From Frankia sp. QA3 (lineage in GTDB: Bacteria; Actinomycetota; Actinomycetes; Frankiales; Frankiaceae): DNA of 52,357 nucleotides. The translations under genes and the position numbers were made by a program. This document shows, piece after piece, positions 26,310 to 35,182 of the stretch. Position 1 is the stretch's first letter. Each line of letters starts with the position of its first letter. A model generated the notes under the pieces. It saw only the letters and a program-made list of their open reading frames with translations. It ran no database searches and was not told the DNA's origin. The stretch covers positions 1,782,984 through 1,835,340 of the forward strand of contig NZ_CM001489.1 of assembly GCF_000262465.1 (NCBI RefSeq). Reading direction: 5' to 3'.

Positions 26310-27149
26310 TCAGGAGAAGAACAGGAAGCAGCGGGTGGCGACGGTGCTGGGCTCCAGCCGTGGGCTCGAGAACACCGTCACCGGCACCTGCCGGCCGTCC
26401 GCGTGTACCGCGATCGCCCGGTAGTTCGAGATCGACCGGCCCGTGAGGAACGCCTCGGTCATGGCGTTGAGCTCCTCGGGAACGGGATAGAACAGGGTCG
26501 CGTCCTGGCCCAGGAAGCCGCCCGGCTCGGCCTCGTGGCCCAGCATGCGGAGCTGGGCCTGGTTCGCCCGGACCATCAGCCCCTCCGGCGAGACCTGGTG
26601 GACCGCCACCGGACCGTTGTCGAAGAAGTCCTGGAGCTGGTCGACGGCGGACTGCGGCTCCTCGGCGGCGAGGATCGGATCCAGCGGGGCGCTGGTGGCG
26701 GCGGCGAGTTCCTCGTCCCAGCGGGCGGCGTCGCTGTCGTCGGCGCCCCCCGGGGTGAACCCCACGAGTGACGGGCGCAGGACGGCGCGGATGACGCCCC
26801 GCCCGCCGACCGAACCGAGGCTCGCGTCGACGAGGACGGACCGCGGTTGGCCGCTCGGCCGGGCCAACCCGACCCGCAGCCCCCGGCTCACGCCGTCCTG
26901 GTCGAGCAGCAGGCGTAGCCGGGTCCATCCGTCCCCGGCGAACAGCGACGTCGGCTTCACCCCGGCGCTGGCCTCCGGCTGGTCCACGGGCAGGCCGGCG
27001 AGCACGTGCAGGGCCCGGTTGGCGCGCAGGACCGTACCGTCGCCGTTGAGGAGGAGCAGGCCGATGGTCGCGTTCTCGAACAGGTCGGTGAGGTCCTGAA
27101 GAAGGTCGGTGGTGGCTACCGATGCGGGGGCGAGGGTGCCGGAAGGCAT
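26310..27149 (-). CDS. Protein with two PAS domains and no output domain
   Basis: The 279-aa protein has a PAS domain at about 16-125 (LFENATIGLLLLNGDGTVLRAN, a cut motif of the family) and a second at about 175-275 (FFDNGPVAVHQVSPEGLMVRAN, LGHEAEPGGFLGQD, FYPVPEEL). No kinase, cyclase or helix-turn-helix is present; it ends after the second PAS. It is the first gene of the four-gene minus-strand operon. It may bind a small ligand, haem or flavin, and act on a partner. Ligand is not predictable by eye. Confidence 0.78.
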   Translation of the reverse strand: MPSGTLAPASVATTDLLQDLTDLFENATIGLLLLNGDGTVLRANRALHVLAGLPVDQPEASAGVKPTSLFAGDGWTRLRLLLDQDGVSRGLRVGLARPSGQPRSVLVDASLGSVGGRGVIRAVLRPSLVGFTPGGADDSDAARWDEELAAATSAPLDPILAAEEPQSAVDQLQDFFDNGPVAVHQVSPEGLMVRANQAQLRMLGHEAEPGGFLGQDATLFYPVPEELNAMTEAFLTGRSISNYRAIAVHADGRQVPVTVFSSPRLEPSTVATRCFLFFS

Positions 27150-27203
27150 GGGAGGTCTCCAGTCCGTGATGGAGTGGCGGTTCGTCGCCGATACGAATAC
27201 AGC

Positions 27204-27217
27204 ATCAGAAAACTGAT
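27204..27217. promoter_or_regulatory. Palindrome ATCAG-AAAA-CTGAT upstream of the PAS-gene operon
   Basis: A perfect 5-bp inverted repeat in an unusually AT-rich spot 55 bases upstream of the PAS gene start on the minus strand. It fits the promoter region of the operon. The rest of 27150-27571 holds no gene: it is the divergent spacer between the operon and the AraC gene. Confidence 0.4.
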
Positions 27218-27571
27218 CAAGAATCGCTTCGAAGGCTCCGTCGGTGCGCTCCGATGAAGTGTCTGGAAGGCGATCCCGAAGAGGACCCCGAGCCCTTGTC
27301 GGCCGGCGCACCAGGGTGTGCATAGGCCGTTCTTCGGGTAGACGTCAGGCGACCGCGTAAAGTGGCCATCCTACCTCCCGGAGTCCATGGCAAAACGAGG
27401 GCAAGGTCGGGTTGGGGCAGTGCCGTTCGACCGGAGGTTCCCGATGAACGAGCCGCGGGGACGAGTGGGGATGGACGGTTGTCGTCGCAGTCGTGGTAAT
27501 CACAGGCGGGGTGGGGCGGGCAGCGCTGTATGCCGCGCATCTCCCTCGTACCAAGCATTACAGTTATAGCC

Positions 27572-28450
27572 ATGCTCGTCACGTCTGCAGCGGCCAACAT
27601 CTCTCCCGGATCGGCCATCCCGGACCAGGCGGAACCATGGGACCTGCGCCGCGGAGGAGCCGCGCGCTCGGGAGCACTCTTCTACGAGTCGAAGGGGGGC
27701 TCTGGCTGGCACGTCCACGACATGCATCAGCTCCAGTACGCGTTCGAGGGCGCCGCCACCGTGGAGACGCGGGAAGCTCTGTACTTCCTCCCACCGCAGC
27801 AGGCGGTGTGGATTCCCGCCGGCCTGGTCCACCGCACGCGGCTCGACGCGGTACGGTTCGGCTCCGTCTTCTTCGTGCCCGAAGTCGTCGCCGAACCCGG
27901 CGACAGAATTCGGGTGCTCGGTGCCGTGCCGGTGATCAAAGAGATGATCGCCTACGCCGAGCGCTGGCCGGTGGACCGGTCCTGGGACGACCCACGGGCC
28001 GACGCGTTCTTCCGCGTGCTCGGCGACCTGTGCCTGGAACAGTCCTCCGAGGAGAGGCCGATCTATCTTCCGGTCAGTGCGGACCCGGTCATCGCGAGGA
28101 TTATGGAGTACACGCGGGAGAATCTTCAGGACGCGACGATCACGGATGTGTGCGCCGCGGTCGGGATGTCGGAACGCTCGCTGCGGCGGCATTTCAGCCG
28201 AGACACCGGAATGACCTGGCAGCGGTATCGGCTGCATGTGCGCCTGGTGCGCGCGATGGCGATCCTGGCGCAGGACGACGCGACGATCCTGGAGACGTCG
28301 GTCCGGGTCGGCTTCGACAGCGTCAGTGCCTTCGGCCGGGCCTTCGGCGCGATGACCGGAGTGACCCCGAGCGCCTTCCGACAGCGGGCGCGGGCGGGCC
28401 GGGAACCGCTGGTGCCGACCGGGGGAGTGGGGGCGTTCGCGGCCACGTGA
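27572..28450 (+). CDS. AraC-family regulator with cupin sensor
   Basis: The 292-aa protein has an N-terminal cupin (WHVHDMHQLQYAFEGAATVE near 48-67; AVWIPAGLVHRTRL near 86-99) and a C-terminal double helix-turn-helix (ITDVCAAVGMSERSLRRHF ... VRVGFDSVSAFGRAF). Starts ATG 27572 or ATG 27530; neither has a good ribosome binding site, and TATAGC stands just before 27572. It is divergent from the PAS-CMD-reductase-ligase operon and convergent with the DUF3050 gene, so the operon is its most probable target. Confidence 0.85.
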   Translation: MLVTSAAANISPGSAIPDQAEPWDLRRGGAARSGALFYESKGGSGWHVHDMHQLQYAFEGAATVETREALYFLPPQQAVWIPAGLVHRTRLDAVRFGSVFFVPEVVAEPGDRIRVLGAVPVIKEMIAYAERWPVDRSWDDPRADAFFRVLGDLCLEQSSEERPIYLPVSADPVIARIMEYTRENLQDATITDVCAAVGMSERSLRRHFSRDTGMTWQRYRLHVRLVRAMAILAQDDATILETSVRVGFDSVSAFGRAFGAMTGVTPSAFRQRARAGREPLVPTGGVGAFAAT

Positions 28451-28475
28451 GCCACGTCGCGATCGACACACGACA

Positions 28476-28516
28476 ACCGGCCGCGTCCGCCCACAGGGGG
28501 GCGGGACGCGGCCGGT
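28476..28516. terminator. Bidirectional hairpin between convergent AraC and DUF3050 genes
   Basis: ACCGGCCGCGTCCGCCC pairs with GGGCGGGACGCGGCCGGT with one bulged base, 17 bp. It lies between two stops facing each other and can end transcripts from both sides. Confidence 0.65.
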
Positions 28517-28574
28517 CATTGCTGGCCTCGCGGGTCGACCCGCTCGTGCGGGGCCCCGCCGGGCGGGAACCCGG

Positions 28575-29384
28575 TTAGCGGCTGCCCACCGGGTCGGCGG
28601 TGACGAGACCCGCGGTGAGCAGGGCATGGACGTCGTCCCACAGGGCCAGCCGGCCGGCGAGCGACCGGTTTACCGCCGCCTCGGCCTGCGCCCAGCGCCG
28701 AGGGTCGTCGCCGCACAGCTCGATGACCATCTGGACGGCCATCGGCGTGTGCTCCTCGGCGTCGACCTCGACGTGCCGGTCCAGGTAGTCGCGGAACAGC
28801 GCCAGGTCGAACGGCCCGTCGAGGACCTGCTCGAACATCGCCGGGATGAGGTTCTCCCGGCCGAAGGCGAACGCGGCGGCGAGCTCGTGGGAGCTGCCGC
28901 CTTCGATGGCCGCCCAGGTGGTGCGCACGAAACGGGCGGCCGGGGCCGGGACACCGGTGCCGTTCAGGGCGCGGACGACGTCTCCGTCCTCGACGAGCCG
29001 CAGGAAGGACTCGATGGGTCGGGTGTCCGCACCGGCCTGCCGCATGGCCAGCAGGTAGAGCTCGAAATGGCTGAGGAAGTCCTCCTCGTACTCGTCACTC
29101 TCCTCGACGAGGACGATTTCGTTGATGAGGCGACGGCTGAGCCCGTCGCCGATCGGCCGCCAGGGTACGGTGACGCACGTCAGGCGGTTCTGCAGGGCCT
29201 TCAGAATCGACATGAAGTCCCACACCGCGAAGACGTGCACGCCCATGAAGCCCCGGGCCTGCTCGATGTTCGTGATATCACGGTAGATCGGGTGGTTCAC
29301 AATCTTCGACCGCAGCTCGTAGGTGTTGAGCTCCAGCCTCGAGATGCGCTCGTCATTTCGGTTCCAGTGGTACCGCGCGACCAT
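28575..29384 (-). CDS. DUF3050 (haem-oxygenase-like) protein
   Basis: The 269-aa protein has the family pattern HPIYRDITNIEQARGFMGVH, HVFAVWDFMSILKALQ and TVPWRPIGD in its first 100 residues, then ESDEYEEDFLSHFELYLLAM near 103-122 and HVEVDAEEH near 214. The His and Glu/Asp positions (HPIY, H of MGVHVF, HFELY, HVEVDAEEH) match the pattern of helical haem-oxygenase-like metal oxidases, so a di-metal site is possible. ATG 29384 with GGAGAGGA upstream is preferred to 29423. The function is unknown. The gene stands alone, facing a 1.1-kb spacer. Confidence 0.85.
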   Translation of the reverse strand: MVARYHWNRNDERISRLELNTYELRSKIVNHPIYRDITNIEQARGFMGVHVFAVWDFMSILKALQNRLTCVTVPWRPIGDGLSRRLINEIVLVEESDEYEEDFLSHFELYLLAMRQAGADTRPIESFLRLVEDGDVVRALNGTGVPAPAARFVRTTWAAIEGGSSHELAAAFAFGRENLIPAMFEQVLDGPFDLALFRDYLDRHVEVDAEEHTPMAVQMVIELCGDDPRRWAQAEAAVNRSLAGRLALWDDVHALLTAGLVTADPVGSR

Positions 29385-30491
29385 TGCAGGGTTTCCTCTC
29401 CGATGAGGGGTGTGATCGAACACACGAGCGCGCCCGGTACTGATGGCGGCTCGTCGGTGAGGGACTGGCGGCGGCGGGTTCGAGGGATCTCCGCCCGCGC
29501 CGGAAGAAGGCAGACGGTACGGGAGACAGATCCAGCAGAATCACGGCACGGCCCGCGACGGCGTGCAGCCTCGACCCGGTGGGAGATTGGCGGAATCCGT
29601 CGCCGAAAACCTGGGACCGCGTGCGGATCTGGTTCTCCGCGCAACGATGGTCCTGGTCGACAGGATCTGCTCTCGCTGCCATCCTACGGCAGCGTCGGGC
29701 TGACCCGTTACGACCTGCGGCCGGCGACCCGCCCGGATCCGGTCCCACCATGTACGGGGCGTAAGGCGTTGTCAACAACTTTACGCGCTGTGACCGGTAG
29801 CGGAAATCGAAAAATGCGTCTTCGCGGAACTGCCGCGCGGGGTCGACCGCTCGCGACGGCCCGTTCGCGGCGGCGCGGTTCCTCGCCCTGAGCTGCGATT
29901 GTCCGGGTGCCGCCGGGGTCGGGACCGCCCGTGTACCGACACCGCCCACCCGAGCCGATGCCACCCGGCGGGCGGAACGGATTCGCATCGCCAGGCCGTG
30001 ACGAAGGGTGGATAGGTGAGTGGCGGGGGCCGAGAGGTGTCCGGTGCGCGACATCTTCCGCCCGGATCCGATCCGGCTGTTGACGAGTGGCGGTCGGGTT
30101 GGTTAGCTGATTCCCTGACAGCCGAGTGACCTCCCGACCGCGCTGAGCCAGCGTCCACGGGGCCGGTCGCCGAGCCCGGGCAGGACCGCCGGGCCGGCTG
30201 CGCCATCCGCTTCCTGCACACGGTTCCGCGCGAGGTTCCGCGCGGTGCCGACAGCAGCTCCACCGCCCGGACGCCGCGGGTGTTCGCCGGCAGGTGCGCT
30301 CCTCGCCGGCCTGGTCCCCACGAGTGTCCGGCTGCTCCGGTATGCCCCCGTCCCCGCTCTGCCTCCGTCCCGGCGCCGTCCGGCCGCCCGCGTGCGGTGC
30401 GCCGCGCCCCGCCCGGCTCCACCGCAGCCGGCGCGCCCACGCGGCCGCTGCGCCGCCGCGGCGTGACGCCTCCCGAAGGGAAGACCTGGCG
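29385..30491. promoter_or_regulatory. 1.1-kb divergent spacer without a convincing gene
   Basis: No frame here shows codon bias or recognisable protein. An imperfect dyad at 29759-29786 (GCGTAA, GTTGT, ACAAC, TTACGC) sits in an AT-richer patch. A promoter-like pair, TTGACG at 30080-30085 and TTAGCT at 30103-30108 with 17 bases between, would give the P450 gene a leader of about 375 bases. GGTTCCGCGCG occurs twice near 30221-30243 within that leader. Confidence 0.4.
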
Positions 30492-31751
30492 ATGACCCAT
30501 CCAGCCACGACCGTGTGCCCCGCCCACGCCGGCGAGGTCGCGATAGATCACCATTCCGCGTACTACCGAGACCATGTGCACGAGCTCATGGCCGAGCTGC
30601 GCTCGGCGTGCCCGATCGCCCGGTCCTCGGCCTACGGCGGCTTCTGGATCTTCACCGACTACGCCACGGTGCAGGCGGCGGCGAACGACGACGACCTGTT
30701 CGCCTCGACGCCGGGCGTCGCCATTCCGCCCGCGCCCATGCCCGTCCCGATCCTGCCGGTCGAGTCCGACCCGCCGCTCACCCAGAAACTGCGGGCCCTG
30801 GTCCTGCCGCAGCTCTCGCCGCGGGCGGTGGAGAAACTTGAACCGCAGATGCGCCAGATCGCGACCGAGCAGATCGACACGTTCATCGAGCGGGGACGCT
30901 GCGACATCATCCGTGAGCTGACGACGCCGCTGCCGGCCCGGCTGATCCTGCGGATGCTCGGCTTCGACGAGTCACGCTGGCCGGTCTGGGTGGACGCGGT
31001 GCACACCCTCGTCCATGCCCGGGCACAGCAACCGCAGGTCGCCGCGCAGGCGGGCGGCGTCCTGGTGGACGAGCTGACCCGCGAGCGCACGCTGCGACAG
31101 GGCCGGCCGGCCGACGCCGATCTCTACTCGGCCATCGTGCACGGCATCGTCGACGGTGAACCCCTCGACGAGCTCCAGTCCATCGTGTACGGCCTGGTCA
31201 TGGTGATCGGCGGGCTCGACACGACCAGCGGGCTCACCGGCAACACCCTGCTCCAGCTTCTGCACGACGACGGGCTGCGTCGCCGGCTCGTCGAGGACCG
31301 ATCCCTGCTGCCGGCCGCCACCGAGGAGTTCCTGCGCCACGACTCGCCCACCCTGGGCCTGGCCCGCACCGTCAGCCGGGACGCGGAGTTCTTCGGCCAT
31401 CAGCTCCGCGAGGGCGACCGCGCGCTGCTGATGTGGACGGCCGCGAACCGGGACCCGGCGATGTTCGACGACCCCGACACGATCGACATCGACCGGGCCG
31501 AACGGCGGCACATGGCGTTCGGTGTCGGCGCGCACCGGTGCCTGGGCTCCACCCTGGCCCGCCGGATGTTCGGCGTGATGATCGACGAGATCCTCACCAG
31601 GCTGCCCGACTTCCGGCTGGCGGGCGAGCCGGAGCTGTTCGAGGAGGCGGGGGAGCTGCGCGCGGTGCGGCGTCTGCCGATCGCCTTCACCCCCGGCAGG
31701 CCGTCCGGCTCGTCCGGCGCGCCGTCGCCCGGCCCCACCGCCACATCCTGA
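30492..31751 (+). CDS. Cytochrome P450
   Basis: The 419-aa protein is a bacterial P450: the I-helix GGLDTTSG near 238-245 with the acid/Thr pair, ExxR in EEFLRHDSP near 277 and the haem motif FGVGAHRCLG with Cys350. ATG 30492 is preferred, since the open frame upstream is Arg/Pro-rich. It is followed 43 bases later by a mycofactocin-type SDR, and then by a 3-hydroxyisobutyrate-dehydrogenase-like gene: hydroxylation followed by oxidation of the alcohol is a plausible sequence. Redox partners (ferredoxin, reductase) are not encoded nearby. Confidence 0.93.
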   Translation: MTHPATTVCPAHAGEVAIDHHSAYYRDHVHELMAELRSACPIARSSAYGGFWIFTDYATVQAAANDDDLFASTPGVAIPPAPMPVPILPVESDPPLTQKLRALVLPQLSPRAVEKLEPQMRQIATEQIDTFIERGRCDIIRELTTPLPARLILRMLGFDESRWPVWVDAVHTLVHARAQQPQVAAQAGGVLVDELTRERTLRQGRPADADLYSAIVHGIVDGEPLDELQSIVYGLVMVIGGLDTTSGLTGNTLLQLLHDDGLRRRLVEDRSLLPAATEEFLRHDSPTLGLARTVSRDAEFFGHQLREGDRALLMWTAANRDPAMFDDPDTIDIDRAERRHMAFGVGAHRCLGSTLARRMFGVMIDEILTRLPDFRLAGEPELFEEAGELRAVRRLPIAFTPGRPSGSSGAPSPGPTATS

Positions 31752-31794
31752 CGCCGCCACATCCTGACAACGTCGAAAACGGGAGGTCACGACC

Positions 31795-32610
31795 GTGAGC
31801 GGTCGGGTCGAGAACAAGGTGGCACTGATCACGGGGGCCGCCCGCGGACAGGGCCGGGCGGATGCGGTGCGCCTGGCCGGCGAGGGCGCCGACGTGATCC
31901 TCGTCGACGTCTGCGCCCCACTGCCGGGGGTCCTGTACGAGTCGGCGACGCCGGAGGATCTCCAGGAGACCGAGCGCCTGGTCGAGAAGACCGGCCGGCG
32001 GGCGATCGGCGGGATCGCCGACGTGCGCGACGCGGAGCGCCTGCGCGGCTTCGTCGACGACGCCGTAGCCCAGCTCGGCGGCCTGGACATCGTGGTGGCG
32101 AACGCCGGCATCTGCATCCCCGCGCCGTGGGACGAGGTGACCCCGCAGATCTTCGACGACACCATGAGCACGAATGTGACCGGGGTCTGGAACACGGTGA
32201 TCGTCGGCGCCCCCCACCTGGTGCGCCGCGGCGGCGGCTCGATCATCCTGGTCAGCTCGTCCGCCGGGCTGAAGGTCAAACCGTTCATGGTGCCCTACTC
32301 GGCGAGCAAGTTCGCGGTGCGCGGCATGGCGAAGGCGTTCGCCGCCGAACTCGGCCAGCACCACATCCGGGTGAACAGCGTCCACCCGGGGACGGTGAAC
32401 ACGCCGATGGGCGGCGGCGACATGGCCGACGCCATCGGCGCGGCCATCTCCCGCTATGACCGGCTGGCGCCGATGTTCACCAGCCTGCTGCCGGTGACCT
32501 GGACCGAGGCGGAGGACGTCGCGCAGGCCGTGCTCTTCCTGGCGAGCGACGAGTCCCGCTACATCACGGCCCACGAGATCGCCCCCGACGCGGGCGTCTC
32601 GGAGTTCTGA
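31795..32610 (+). CDS. Mycofactocin-coupled SDR-family oxidoreductase (second)
   Basis: The 271-aa protein has LITGAARGQGRADAVRLAGEG near 11-31 cut motif and the same inserted region as the SDR at 12431: VDVCAPLPGVLYESATPEDL then QETERLVEKTGRR. Catalytic Tyr and Lys are in VPYSASKFA near 164-172. These marks place it in the mycofactocin-dependent SDR subfamily. The GTG 31795 follows GGGAGGT. Downstream of P450 and 69 bases before the dehydrogenase at 32680; probably oxidises the alcohol made by P450. Confidence 0.88.
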   Translation: MSGRVENKVALITGAARGQGRADAVRLAGEGADVILVDVCAPLPGVLYESATPEDLQETERLVEKTGRRAIGGIADVRDAERLRGFVDDAVAQLGGLDIVVANAGICIPAPWDEVTPQIFDDTMSTNVTGVWNTVIVGAPHLVRRGGGSIILVSSSAGLKVKPFMVPYSASKFAVRGMAKAFAAELGQHHIRVNSVHPGTVNTPMGGGDMADAIGAAISRYDRLAPMFTSLLPVTWTEAEDVAQAVLFLASDESRYITAHEIAPDAGVSEF

Positions 32611-32679
32611 GCCCCGTCGGCTCAGGTGCGGTCGGCACCCGCCGTCCTGTCGTCCTCTCATTGTGAATCGAGGCTGATC

Positions 32680-33588
32680 ATGGAAAACCAGTCATCCCCC
32701 GGCCAGCACGGGCCCGGCGCCGACGCGGCGGGCGTGCCCCGGCCGAGCGGGACGCGAAGCGCCGCGGACCCGGGGCCCGTCGTCGGGTTCGTCGGTGCCG
32801 GTTCGATGGGTGGGCCGATGGTCGAGCGGCTGCTGGCGGCCGGGCACACCGTGCACCTGTTCGCCCGGCGCCCGGCGGTCGCCGAGTCCCTCTCGGCCCT
32901 GGGCGCGACGCTCGAGCCCTCGGTCGCGGCGGTGGCCGCCCGGGCCGACACGCTGATCCTCTGCCCGTTCTCCCAGGACCAGCTTGCCGAGATCACCGAC
33001 GGGCCGGACGGCGCGCTGCGTCATCTGCCCTCCTCGGCGGTCCTCGTCCAGCACGCGACCATCGCCCCGTCGGCGATCCGGGAGCTGACCGCGCGGGGCC
33101 GGGAGCGGGGGGTCGAGGTGCTCGACGCCCCGATCAACGGCACCTCCGACGCGACGCGGGCCGGCCGGCTGGCCGTCCTGATCGGTGGCGACGAGGCTGC
33201 GGCGGACAGGGTCGAGCCGCTGCTGCGCACCTACGCCGCGACGGTGCTCCGCACCGGCGACGTCGGCTCCGCGTCGGCCACGAAGCTCATCAACAACCTG
33301 CTGTTCGCGGCGCATGTGCAGACGGCGATCGAGGCGATCAACCTGGGAGCGTCTCTCGGGTTGGAGGGCACGGGACTGCTCAACGCGCTGGCCGCCGGCG
33401 TCGGGAACAGCTACGTCGTGGAACTGCTGCGCACCGTCGGTGACGTCGAGGTGTTCACCGAGAAGGCGCTGCCGTACATGCGCAAGGACACCGCGCTGAT
33501 CGTCCGGCTCGCCGCCGACCTGGGCCTGGACACGGGGCTGCTCGGCGAGATCGTGAACACGGGGCCCGCCACGCTCGTCGCCACCTGA
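32680..33588 (+). CDS. 3-hydroxyisobutyrate dehydrogenase-like NAD(P)-binding protein
   Basis: The 302-aa protein has a long Gly/Pro-rich N-terminal extension of about 32 residues, then the Rossmann VGFVGAGSMGGPM, the substrate signature LDAPINGTSDATRAG near 147-161 and the catalytic Lys202 in SATKLINNLL. This is the beta-hydroxyacid dehydrogenase family. ATG 32680 is selected as it follows AGGCTGATC at fair spacing. The third enzyme in the P450-SDR group; a hydroxyacid substrate is likely. Confidence 0.88.
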   Translation: MENQSSPGQHGPGADAAGVPRPSGTRSAADPGPVVGFVGAGSMGGPMVERLLAAGHTVHLFARRPAVAESLSALGATLEPSVAAVAARADTLILCPFSQDQLAEITDGPDGALRHLPSSAVLVQHATIAPSAIRELTARGRERGVEVLDAPINGTSDATRAGRLAVLIGGDEAAADRVEPLLRTYAATVLRTGDVGSASATKLINNLLFAAHVQTAIEAINLGASLGLEGTGLLNALAAGVGNSYVVELLRTVGDVEVFTEKALPYMRKDTALIVRLAADLGLDTGLLGEIVNTGPATLVAT

Positions 33589-33741
33589 ACGGTCGCGACC
33601 CCGGCAGGACAGGCCGACGGGCGGGACAGGCCGGCGGACACGATCGGGCGGCGGGATCGTGGCAGCGTGCCGCCTGCCCGACCGGCGCCCTAGACTTACC
33701 TGCGGAACGCCCCGCCGGGGCCGGTGGAGGAGCGCGGGCAG

Positions 33742-35154
33742 GTGAGGGGGCGGCGGGTGTCGGTCGAGCCCGAGCGCGAACCGGTCCTGCCGTCGCGGCG
33801 GCGCGACCCGTATCCGCTCAGCCCCGTGATCGGCCCGGAAGGCGAGCGGGCCTGCGCCGAGATCGTGGAGGCGGCCCGCGACCTGTTCGCCCGGCGCGGC
33901 TACCACGACACCAGCATCCTGGCGATCACCGAGGCCACCGGCCGCTCGGACACAGCCTTCTACCAGTACTTCCAGAGCAAGATCAAACTATTCGCCCTCT
34001 TCTACGAGCAGCTCGGCCGGGACCTCGTGCGCCACTTCCGCCGCCAGCGGGTCATCGAGCCCGGCCCGGCCGGGCTGGCGGAGTTCCGCGTCTGGCTCGA
34101 GGGCCTCGACGAGGTCCTGCGCCGGCACTCGCCCGTCTTCGCCGCCTGGCCGCTGGTCGCGGACGACGCCCTGCTGCCGGAGGACCCCTCCGAGCAGTAC
34201 CTGCATGTGCTCGCCGAGGAGATGCGACCGCGGCTGGCGCTCGCCGGCACCGGTCCGGTGGACACCCGCGTCCTCGCCATCGCGATCATCAGTCTCATGC
34301 AGTGGACGCACGTCGTGCTGGATCCACGCCGCCCCGGCGTCCTGCCGCCCGAGTCCTCCGTGCATGCCACCCTCGCGACGATCATCCACTCCTCGCTGTT
34401 CCCGCGGGAGGCCGGCCCGCCGGGCGCGGCGGTCCCCCGGGACGTCGACGCCGATCCCCCGCCCTGGCCGGAGCTTCTGCTGGACAGCAGCACGGATCGC
34501 GGGGATCCGCTCGGCGCCTGGCGCGAGACGGCCCCGCTCGGTCTGCGCCGCCGCGTCACCCGGCGGTCCGAACCGACGATCCGGCGCATCCTCGCCGCCG
34601 CGAACCAGGCGTTCGAGCGCGGCGGGCTGGCCGGCACGAGCGTCGACGACATCACCACCGAGGCCGGCGTCGCCCACGGCACGTTCTACCAGTACTGGGA
34701 GGATCGCTACGCGATCTTCGCGACGCTGGCCCACCAGGCGGCGGTCGACATCTGCATTCACCTTGACGACCTGCTGCGTGCCGAGGACGACGCCGCCATC
34801 CTGGCCTGGATCGACCGCTGGCTGGACGTCCTGCGACAGCGCGGCCCCACCTTGCACGTGTGGACGACCGAGGTGCTGCCGAGCACCCCGGTGCAGCGGC
34901 TGAGCCGCCAGTTGCGCGGCCACCTCGACGCGGTCACCGCGCGGCTGCTGGCGCGCTGGGCGCCGGAACGGTCGCTGGACCCGTCGGCGGCCGCCGTGGT
35001 GCTGTGGGTGCTGATCGGCGAGTTTCCCTACCACGCCTGGCAGCGCCATCCGGTCCTCGACCGCGACGACGTGCGCCGTTCGCTCGCGCTCCTGCTCGTC
35101 GGAGGTCTGCTCGGCGCGCGCACACCCCTGCCCACCGGCGGCCCGCCGCACTGA
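33742..35154 (+). CDS. Two-domain TetR-family regulator (paralogue)
   Basis: The 470-aa protein is built like that at 10492-12168: first helix-turn-helix near 40-80 (IVEAARDLFARRGYHDTSI ... DTAFYQYF), second near 282-325 (ILAAANQAFERGGLAGTSV ... HGTFYQYW). Shared segments between both proteins include PVIGPEGERAC, RHSPVFA.WPL, PSEQYL.VLA and EFPYHAWQRHPVL. GTG 33742 has GGAGGAG ten bases upstream. The adjacent genes include a mycofactocin-type SDR, as with the first copy. Lies downstream of the P450 group in the same direction, so it could be transcribed with it. Confidence 0.85.
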   Translation: MRGRRVSVEPEREPVLPSRRRDPYPLSPVIGPEGERACAEIVEAARDLFARRGYHDTSILAITEATGRSDTAFYQYFQSKIKLFALFYEQLGRDLVRHFRRQRVIEPGPAGLAEFRVWLEGLDEVLRRHSPVFAAWPLVADDALLPEDPSEQYLHVLAEEMRPRLALAGTGPVDTRVLAIAIISLMQWTHVVLDPRRPGVLPPESSVHATLATIIHSSLFPREAGPPGAAVPRDVDADPPPWPELLLDSSTDRGDPLGAWRETAPLGLRRRVTRRSEPTIRRILAAANQAFERGGLAGTSVDDITTEAGVAHGTFYQYWEDRYAIFATLAHQAAVDICIHLDDLLRAEDDAAILAWIDRWLDVLRQRGPTLHVWTTEVLPSTPVQRLSRQLRGHLDAVTARLLARWAPERSLDPSAAAVVLWVLIGEFPYHAWQRHPVLDRDDVRRSLALLLVGGLLGARTPLPTGGPPH

Positions 35155-35182
35155 GAGGGCGCGGCGCGGCGGCGGGGTGGGG

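Noticed and set aside
29353..30581. Several open frames on both strands in the spacer before P450
   Set aside because: They are Arg/Gly/Pro-rich, lack ribosome binding sites, overlap one another and match no family known to me.
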